Assembly: GCF_001426685.1 (NCBI RefSeq) | Contig: NZ_LMFB01000012.1 | Location: forward strand, 337,979 to 401,978 | Direction: 5' to 3' | From: Rhizobium sp. Root483D2 | Lineage (GTDB): Bacteria > Pseudomonadota > Alphaproteobacteria > Rhizobiales > Rhizobiaceae | DNA length: 64,000 nucleotides | Shown here: piece by piece, positions 58,905 through 64,000 of the stretch | Layout of the letters: every line of letters begins with the position of its first letter | How positions within the stretch are numbered: position 1 is the stretch's first letter | Position numbers and translations under genes: made by a program | Notes under the pieces: generated by a model | What the model was told of the DNA's origin: nothing | Database searches by the model: none | The model's input: only the letters and a program-made list of their open reading frames with translations

Positions 58905-59048
58905 CGGAAGAGAGTAAGGGGATTCGGGTTTGCTGACTAGATCAAAACAAGAACATTGGTAAACGCGCCGATACAAACTGCTGCATTTGCTGCAAAAATC
59001 TTGAAAACGAGAATTCCATCGGCGCAAAAGATCAGTTATGGGAGCCAG

Positions 59049-59573
59049 ATGACCATCAAGCCGCTCATCATTCTTCCCGATCCCGTGCTGCGCCAGCTGT
59101 CCCAGCCGGTGGAAACGGTCAGTGCCGAAATCCGCCATCTGGCGGATGACATGCTGGATACGATGTATGACGCGCCGGGCATTGGCCTCGCCGCGATCCA
59201 GATCGGCATTCCGCGCCAGATGCTGGTGATCGATGTTGCCAAGGACGGCGAGGAAAAGCAGCCGCTGGTGTTCATCAATCCCAAAATCCTCACCACATCG
59301 GACGAGCGGTCCGTCTATGAGGAAGGCTGCCTGTCGATCCCGGATTATTATGCCGAGGTCGAACGTCCTGCGACGATTACGGTCGAATATATCGATCTCG
59401 AAGGAAAGAAGCTGACAGCCAAGGCCGACGGTCTTTTGGCGACCTGCCTGCAGCACGAGATCGATCACCTAAACGGCGTGCTGTTCATCGACCACATTTC
59501 CAAGCTCAAGCGCGAAATGGTGATCCGCAAGTTCACCAAGGCCGCCAAGACCCGCGGCGCCAAGGCGATCTGA
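59049..59573 (+). CDS. def: Peptide deformylase
   Basis: 174-aa metallo-enzyme that removes the formyl group from nascent proteins. All three motifs are present: [10 protein letters not shown] (I), EEGCLSIP (II, with the metal Cys) and [13 protein letters not shown] (III, HExxH-like QHEIDH). In motif I the second Ala-Pro position reads AAIQIG where GLAAPQ(V/I)G is usual; Ile in place of Pro is seen in some alphaproteobacterial enzymes. ATG 59049 has GGAG upstream. A toxin-antitoxin pair separates it from fmt. Confidence 0.95.
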   Translation: MTIKPLIILPDPVLRQLSQPVETVSAEIRHLADDMLDTMYDAPGIGLAAIQIGIPRQMLVIDVAKDGEEKQPLVFINPKILTTSDERSVYEEGCLSIPDYYAEVERPATITVEYIDLEGKKLTAKADGLLATCLQHEIDHLNGVLFIDHISKLKREMVIRKFTKAAKTRGAKAI

Positions 59574-59602
59574 CGCTTCCATTGAAAATATGGGCCGGAG
59601 AG

Positions 59603-59627
59603 ACTATGATATCACTGATATCATAGT
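59603..59627. promoter_or_regulatory. 25-bp perfect palindrome, operator of the toxin-antitoxin pair
   Basis: Arms ACTATGATATCA (59603-59614) and TGATATCATAGT (59616-59627) are perfect complements around a single C. The palindrome touches the GGAGG ribosome site of the antitoxin gene, so a bound antitoxin complex would block transcription. VapBC/FitAB modules are usually self-repressed through such sites. Confidence 0.75.
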
Positions 59628-59638
59628 GGAGGTTACGT

Positions 59639-59899
59639 ATGGGTGATCTGCTTCTTCGTGGAATAGACGATGCTTTGAAGGTCGAGCTTCAGGAAAGTGC
59701 GCGCCGTAACGGCCGCAGTCTTTCGGACGAGGCCATTGTTCAAATTCGATCGGCGTTGGAAAGAACTCAGCAGCGTGGGCAAACGGCCGGACAGCGGCTC
59801 CGCGCTGTTCTGGGGGATGCAAAGTTCGAGGATGACGAACTGCGCGCTATCGACGCGTTCCGCAGGCAGCCCGATCGCGCTCCGCCAGACTTCACATGA
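59639..59899 (+). CDS. Antitoxin, FitA/VapB-like ribbon-helix-helix protein
   Basis: 86-aa antitoxin. The N-terminal MGDLLLRGIDDALKVELQES and RNGRSLSDEAIVQIRSALE form a ribbon-helix-helix DNA-binding domain of the FitA (Arc-like) type, followed by an Arg-rich, disordered tail that should wrap the toxin's active site. ATG 59639 follows GGAGG. The stop overlaps the toxin start (ATGA), and the promoter holds a 25-bp palindrome for autoregulation. Confidence 0.88.
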   Translation: MGDLLLRGIDDALKVELQESARRNGRSLSDEAIVQIRSALERTQQRGQTAGQRLRAVLGDAKFEDDELRAIDAFRRQPDRAPPDFT

Positions 59900-60315
59900 T
59901 CGTTCTCGATACCAACGTTATCTCGGAGCTTCAGGGCCGGCAGCATAGCGAGCGGATCCTGAGATGGTTGGATGGTTATGACCGCGAGGCCGTGTTTCTC
60001 ACGGCAATTGCGACGGCGGAAATGCATTTTGGTATTGCCCTGCTGGAGCCGGGAGCCCGGCAGGACAACCTGCGCCAGACATTGTTGCGGATTGAAAATG
60101 AGTTCTCCGGACGCATCCTGAGCTTTTCGCAAACCGCTGTAGGGCGATACGGGGCCATTGCCGCGCAAAGGCAGAAGGCGGGAAGAGCGATGGAAACCAA
60201 GGACGCCATGATCGCCGCCATCTGCCTGTCGCACGATGCGACGCTGGCGACGCGCAATACAAAAGACTTCGAGGGGCTTGATTTGAAGCTCGTAAACCCG
60301 TTTGAAGGGGCCTGA
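59896..60315 (+). CDS. PIN-domain toxin, VapC/FitB-like
   Basis: 139-aa ribonuclease toxin. The PIN acidic residues are Asp5 ([12 protein letters not shown]), Glu42 (ATAEMHFG) and Asp103 ([12 protein letters not shown]), with TRNTKDF near residue 121 completing the site. The typical closing block LKLVNPFEG is present. VapC-type toxins cut initiator tRNA or rRNA; the target here is unknown. It overlaps the antitoxin gene by 4 bp and is followed 22 bp later by fmt, inside what is normally a def-fmt operon. Confidence 0.9.
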   Translation: MIVLDTNVISELQGRQHSERILRWLDGYDREAVFLTAIATAEMHFGIALLEPGARQDNLRQTLLRIENEFSGRILSFSQTAVGRYGAIAAQRQKAGRAMETKDAMIAAICLSHDATLATRNTKDFEGLDLKLVNPFEGA

Positions 60316-60337
60316 TCAGAACGAGGGACCGCGCACC

Positions 60338-61273
60338 ATGCCGCTTCGCATCATCTTCATGGGAACGCCGGAATTTTCGGTGCCCACATTGGCGGCTTTG
60401 GCTGCTGCCGGTCACAAGATCGTTGCCGTCTACACGCAGCCGCCGCGTCCCGGTGGCCGCCGTGGTCTCGATTTGCAGAAATCGCCGGTGCATCAGGCAG
60501 CCGAACTGCTGGGCATCGAGGTTCTGACGCCTTTAAATTTCAAGGATGCTGCGGATCGCCAGGCCTTCCGGGATTTCGATGCCGATGTCGCCGTCGTCGT
60601 GGCCTATGGCCTGCTTTTGCCGGAAGAGATTCTGAGCGGCACGCGGCTTGGCTGCTACAACGGCCATGCGTCGCTCCTGCCGCGCTGGCGTGGCGCTGCA
60701 CCGATCCAGCGGGCGATCATGGCCGGTGACCATGAGACCGGCATGATGGTGATGAAGATGGACAAGGGGCTCGATACCGGCGACGTGGCGCTGACCAAGG
60801 TCGTCGCCATCGGTAGCGAGATGACGGCGGGCGAACTGCACAACAAGCTGATGCTGGCCGGTGCCGGGTTGATGAAGGATGCCATGGACAAGCTCGATGG
60901 CGGCGAGCTGCCGTTGACGCCACAGGCCGAACAGGGCGTTCTCTATGCGGCCAAGATCAGCAAGGCCGAGACGCGGATCGATTTCAGCAAGACGGCCACG
61001 GAAGTGCACAATCACATTCGCGGCCTGTCGCCTTTTCCGGGCGCCTGGTTCGAGCTTGAGACCGGTGGCAAGCTGGAGCGGATCAAGGTCCTGTCCTCAG
61101 TCGTCGAAACCGCCGGCGGCGAGACCGGGACGGCGCTGTTCGACGATCTGACGATTGCCTGCGGCGATGGCTCTGTGCGGCTGACCCGGCTGCAGAAGGC
61201 CGGCGGCAAGGTGCTGAATGCGGACGACTTCCGGCGCGGCACGCCCGTTCCCGCCGGTACAAGGCTGTCCTGA
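60338..61273 (+). CDS. fmt: Methionyl-tRNA formyltransferase
   Basis: 311-aa enzyme that formylates initiator Met-tRNA using 10-formyl-tetrahydrofolate. The N-terminal [15 protein letters not shown], the catalytic [20 protein letters not shown] (Asn-x-His, with SLLP) and DTGDVALT are conserved, and the C-terminal tRNA-binding domain follows from about residue 205. ATG 60338 is chosen over an upstream Met from the conserved N-terminus. Its stop overlaps the truA ATG by 1 bp. Confidence 0.96.
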   Translation: MPLRIIFMGTPEFSVPTLAALAAAGHKIVAVYTQPPRPGGRRGLDLQKSPVHQAAELLGIEVLTPLNFKDAADRQAFRDFDADVAVVVAYGLLLPEEILSGTRLGCYNGHASLLPRWRGAAPIQRAIMAGDHETGMMVMKMDKGLDTGDVALTKVVAIGSEMTAGELHNKLMLAGAGLMKDAMDKLDGGELPLTPQAEQGVLYAAKISKAETRIDFSKTATEVHNHIRGLSPFPGAWFELETGGKLERIKVLSSVVETAGGETGTALFDDLTIACGDGSVRLTRLQKAGGKVLNADDFRRGTPVPAGTRLS

Positions 61274-62016
61274 TGCCGCGTTTTCGCATGACGATCGAAT
61301 ATGACGGCTCCAATTATGTCGGCTGGCAGCGGCAGGACAATGGTCCTTCCGTGCAGGGTGCGGTCGAAAAGGCCATTCTGGCGCTGACCCGCGAGCCCGC
61401 TTTGATCCGCGGCGCAGGGCGGACCGATTCCGGCGTGCATGCCCGTGGCCAGGTGGCGCATGTGGATCTTTCGCGCGCCTGGAAGCCGGAGACGTTGCGC
61501 AATGCGCTGAACGCCTATCTGGGCCAAGCCGGACAACAGGTGTCGATCATCGAGGCGGCGGATGTGCCGGATGATTTCGATGCCCGCTTTTCCGCGCTGC
61601 GGCGGCATTATCTCTATCGCATCATTTCGCGGCCATCGCCTTTGGCTTTAGAGGCCAAGCGCGCATGGTGGGTATCGAAAAAGCTCGATCACGAGGCCAT
61701 GCACGCGGCCGCCCAGACCCTGGTCGGCTACCATGATTTCACCACGTTCCGCTCCACGCATTGCCAGGCCAACAGCCCGTGGCGGACGCTCGACCGGCTG
61801 GATGTGACGCGCAATGAAGATGTCATCGAAATCCGGGCGACGGCGCAGAGTTTTCTGCACAACCAGATCCGCTCGTTTGCCGGTACGCTGAAAATGGTGG
61901 GTGACGGGCGCTGGACGCCGGATGACGTGCGGGCAGCGCTGGAGGCGAGAGACCGCAAGGCCTGCGGCCCCGTCGCGCCGCCGGACGGGCTTTATTTCAT
62001 GCAGGTCGATTATTAG
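61273..62016 (+). CDS. truA: tRNA pseudouridine synthase A (positions 38-40)
   Basis: 247-aa pseudouridine synthase acting on the anticodon stem-loop. The catalytic aspartate is Asp52 in [19 protein letters not shown]; other conserved blocks are [18 protein letters not shown] and [18 protein letters not shown]. It is translationally coupled with fmt (TGATG) and completes the def, fmt, truA run. The membrane-protein gene converges from the other strand 12 bp later. Confidence 0.96.
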   Translation: MPRFRMTIEYDGSNYVGWQRQDNGPSVQGAVEKAILALTREPALIRGAGRTDSGVHARGQVAHVDLSRAWKPETLRNALNAYLGQAGQQVSIIEAADVPDDFDARFSALRRHYLYRIISRPSPLALEAKRAWWVSKKLDHEAMHAAAQTLVGYHDFTTFRSTHCQANSPWRTLDRLDVTRNEDVIEIRATAQSFLHNQIRSFAGTLKMVGDGRWTPDDVRAALEARDRKACGPVAPPDGLYFMQVDY

Positions 62017-62028
62017 GCCTCGTACCGC

Positions 62029-62640
62029 TTATAGCGGCGCCGGATAGACCGGCATCAGGCCGAGCAGCGGCGGCAGGGCTTCGCTCAGCATCAGCGACGG
62101 CAGGATCAAAAGGGCCGAGATCGCCGAGGCGAGCAGAAGCTGGTTGTTGGTCACGGTTTTGACCAGCCGGAAAATCACCGTGAAATTGACGAGCAGCAGG
62201 ATCAGGGACATGAGATAGGCGAGGCCCTGACCGCCCGGGATGACCAGCCTGATCGCCAGGGGAACAGCCATGGCATAGACCGTGGGGACGGCGAGCCAGT
62301 TGGTGCTGATGATGATCGAGGCCAGCATGTCGCCATAGCCGAGCGGCTTTGCCAACACGGCGACCAGCACCAAGGGCACGATCCACATCGTCATATCGAC
62401 GAGAAACAGTTTTAGGATGAAGCCGAGCCCGGTTTCGGTCCCCGTCGGCATCTGTTCCAGATAAAACAGCCGCCACGCCGCCCAGCCGACCGCCATGGCC
62501 GGCAGGCACCAGAGGAACGCGGCAAACGAGCGCCAGACGCCCGTTACCGTGATATCGAGCCAGTCAAAGCCGCTTCTGTCCCCCAGAATGAGCAGCCAGA
62601 CACCTTTCAGATAGGCTCCGATCTCCTCAATCTGCGGCAT
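62029..62640 (-). CDS. Integral membrane protein, unknown function, coupled to dapE
   Basis: 203-aa hydrophobic protein with about five transmembrane segments (near residues 40-58, 80-98, 110-130, 135-160 and 165-190). I do not recognise a named family with certainty. Motif-like features are DITVTGVWRSFAAFLWCLPA, ISTNWLAVPTVYAMAVPL and FRLVKTVTNNQLL. The start at ATG 62640 overlaps the dapE coding end by 14 bp, so it is translationally coupled to dapE, an arrangement I recall in rhizobia. An in-frame TTG six bases upstream is possible. Confidence 0.75.
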   Translation of the reverse strand: MPQIEEIGAYLKGVWLLILGDRSGFDWLDITVTGVWRSFAAFLWCLPAMAVGWAAWRLFYLEQMPTGTETGLGFILKLFLVDMTMWIVPLVLVAVLAKPLGYGDMLASIIISTNWLAVPTVYAMAVPLAIRLVIPGGQGLAYLMSLILLLVNFTVIFRLVKTVTNNQLLLASAISALLILPSLMLSEALPPLLGLMPVYPAPL

Positions 62641-63820
62641 GGCCAAACCAGCGGCTGAGGAAGGTTTCGTAGATCTGCGTCAGGGTCTCGAGATCGGCGA
62701 CGGCGACGCGTTCATCGACCATGTGCATGGTCTGGCCGACAAGGCCGAACTCCACGACCGGGCAATAATCCTTGATGAAGCGCGCATCCGACGTGCCGCC
62801 GGTGGTCGACAGATTGGGTTCGCGGCCCGTCACCGCCTCGACGGCGCCGGAGAGCGAGGCGATCAGCGCATTGTTGCGGGTGAGGAAGACGTGGCTGGGG
62901 CGTTCGTTCCAGACGAGATCGTAGCGGACCGGCGGGCGGCCGGGGCGAAGCGGGCTTTCCGTTGCGGCACGGTCCAGCCGCGCAATGATCTCGGCCTTGA
63001 GGCTGTCGGCCTCCCAGGTGTCGTTGAAGCGGATGTTGAAGCTTGCCGATGCCTTGGACGGGATGACGTTGACAGCTGTGTTGGCCACATCGATCGTCGT
63101 CACTTCCAGATTGGACGGCTGGAAATTATCGGTGCCCCCGTCAAATGGCGGGTCCATCAGGGCTTGCGTGAGGGAGAGAATACCGCGCACCGGGCTGTCG
63201 GCCAGATGCGGGTAGGCGGCATGGCCCTGGACGCCGTGCACGGTGATGGTTCCCGATAGCGAGCCGCGCCGGCCGATCTTGATCATATCGCCGAGGTGAT
63301 CCGGATTGGTCGGCTCGCCCACCAGGCAGGCATCCCAGCGCTCGCCCTTGGCAGCGGCCCATTCGAGCAGCTTGGTCGTACCGTTGATCGCCGGGCCTTC
63401 CTCGTCGCCGGTGATCAGGAACGAGATGGAACCGTCAGGCGCGCCGTTTTTCTCGATATAGCGGGCAACGGCGGCGGCAAAGCAGGCAATGCCGCCCTTC
63501 ATATCGACGGCGCCGCGGCCATACATGTCGCCATTGGCGATATCGGCGGAAAAAGGCCCATGCGTCCAGGCGCTCTCGTCGCCAACGGGAACGACATCGG
63601 TATGGCCGGCAAACATCAGGTGCGGACCACCGGTACCGAGCCGGGCATAGAGATTTTCGATATCCGGCGTGCCCTCCTCGGTCGCCGTCACCCGGTGGGT
63701 GACAAAGTCGAGCGGCTTCAGCATGGCTTCAAGGGCCGTCAGCGCGCCGCCTTCGGCAGGGGTCACGGACGGGCAGCGGATCAGGGCGGAAAGATTGGCG
63801 ACGGGATCGATAGCGGTCAT
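62627..63820 (-). CDS. dapE: Succinyl-diaminopimelate desuccinylase
   Basis: 397-aa zinc peptidase-fold enzyme (M20 family) of lysine and peptidoglycan precursor synthesis; it releases LL-diaminopimelate and succinate. Metal and catalytic residues are in FAGHTDVVPVGD, GRGAVDMKGGIACF, ITGDEEGPAINGT and GGTSDARFIKDYCP, with VGQTMHMVDERV near the end. The start is ATG 63820 (MTAIDPVANLSALIRCPSVTP); no strong ribosome site is seen. The last 14 bp overlap the following membrane-protein gene. Confidence 0.95.
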   Translation of the reverse strand: MTAIDPVANLSALIRCPSVTPAEGGALTALEAMLKPLDFVTHRVTATEEGTPDIENLYARLGTGGPHLMFAGHTDVVPVGDESAWTHGPFSADIANGDMYGRGAVDMKGGIACFAAAVARYIEKNGAPDGSISFLITGDEEGPAINGTTKLLEWAAAKGERWDACLVGEPTNPDHLGDMIKIGRRGSLSGTITVHGVQGHAAYPHLADSPVRGILSLTQALMDPPFDGGTDNFQPSNLEVTTIDVANTAVNVIPSKASASFNIRFNDTWEADSLKAEIIARLDRAATESPLRPGRPPVRYDLVWNERPSHVFLTRNNALIASLSGAVEAVTGREPNLSTTGGTSDARFIKDYCPVVEFGLVGQTMHMVDERVAVADLETLTQIYETFLSRWFGHAAD

Positions 63821-64000
63821 CAAGAAAGCCTGTTGTTTCGCGGGGCTTGGTTTAGCCGATCCCTGCCGGACTGTCACGCGGTTAGCCCGCCTTTCCTTCG
63901 CCTTGAGGGGGGAGGATCGCTCCCTCTTCTCCCCAGCGGGAACCGTTGCAAAATTCTGTGGTTGTGATTCTCTGTCGTTACGAGCAGCGGAGATGGTGCG

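Noticed and set aside
59639..60315. Interpretation of the toxin-antitoxin pair as a mobile element remnant
   Set aside because: No transposase, integrase, target-site repeats or inverted ends are visible around it.

Overview
The window is a gene-dense piece (63 coding regions called) of the chromosome of an alphaproteobacterium of the order Rhizobiales, most likely family Rhizobiaceae (Rhizobium/Agrobacterium/Sinorhizobium type). The evidence is the high G+C, protein sequences that read as rhizobial throughout, and gene order. The run olsB, malic enzyme, mutS, glnD, murJ, trpS, universal stress protein, nfuA, tsaB, rimI, olsA, miaB, phoL, ybeY, corC, lnt, XRE regulator, metK, trmB matches the order I remember for Sinorhizobium meliloti and Agrobacterium. 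Palindromic intergenic repeats of the RIME type also fit. I see no rRNA, tRNA, CRISPR array, prophage, transposase or plasmid functions. This is mostly core genome with small accessory insertions.

Layout. 1-3.8 kb: end of an unidentified gene, an M29 aminopeptidase overlapping a ProC-like reductase, and a divergent EamA exporter/MarR regulator pair. 3.8-9.2 kb: hemW, rdgB, a VOC protein and rph on the minus strand, then hrcA and grpE on the plus strand. 9.2-11.6 kb: a 245-bp-period tandem duplication, then an SDR plus a sugar-lactone-type FAD oxidase. 11.8-17.3 kb (minus): lptC-lptA-lptB and rpoN-hpf-ptsN. 17.6-25.8 kb: sppA, ihfB, lapA-like, coxG-like, two RNA methyltransferases, lspA, a hybrid histidine kinase, and olsB with a possible Pho box.

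26-50 kb is the conserved housekeeping block: malic enzyme, mismatch repair, the PII uridylyltransferase GlnD, the lipid II flippase, translation and tRNA modification genes, Fe-S delivery, ornithine-lipid acyltransferase OlsA, rRNA maturation factors, apolipoprotein N-acyltransferase, and SAM synthetase. 50-53.5 kb: an ArsR-regulated quinone oxidoreductase with two copies of a candidate operator, and a heat-shock unit (Hsp20 plus a DUF1150 protein) behind a good RpoH-type promoter. 52.6-58.9 kb: nucleoside hydrolase and ribokinase separated by a small secreted basic protein and a chemoreceptor, then rmuC. 59-64 kb: def, a VapBC/FitAB-type toxin-antitoxin pair, fmt, truA, and the convergent dapE with a membrane protein.

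How they work together: lptA/B/C, lspA, lnt, murJ, olsA and olsB are all envelope genes. LspA and Lnt are two of the three lipoprotein-maturation enzymes, and OlsB then OlsA make ornithine lipid. rpoN, ptsN and glnD are nitrogen and carbon regulation. hrcA, grpE and hsp20 are heat-shock genes. def and fmt remove and add the formyl group of the initiator Met. Two sequence-level oddities deserve attention: the LspA Arg-to-Gly change, and the lack of the fur-family gene I expected between rimI and olsA. No wholly new multi-gene system is evident. The most distinctive finds are the toxin-antitoxin insertion inside def-fmt, the paired operators, and the duplicated gene-end junction.
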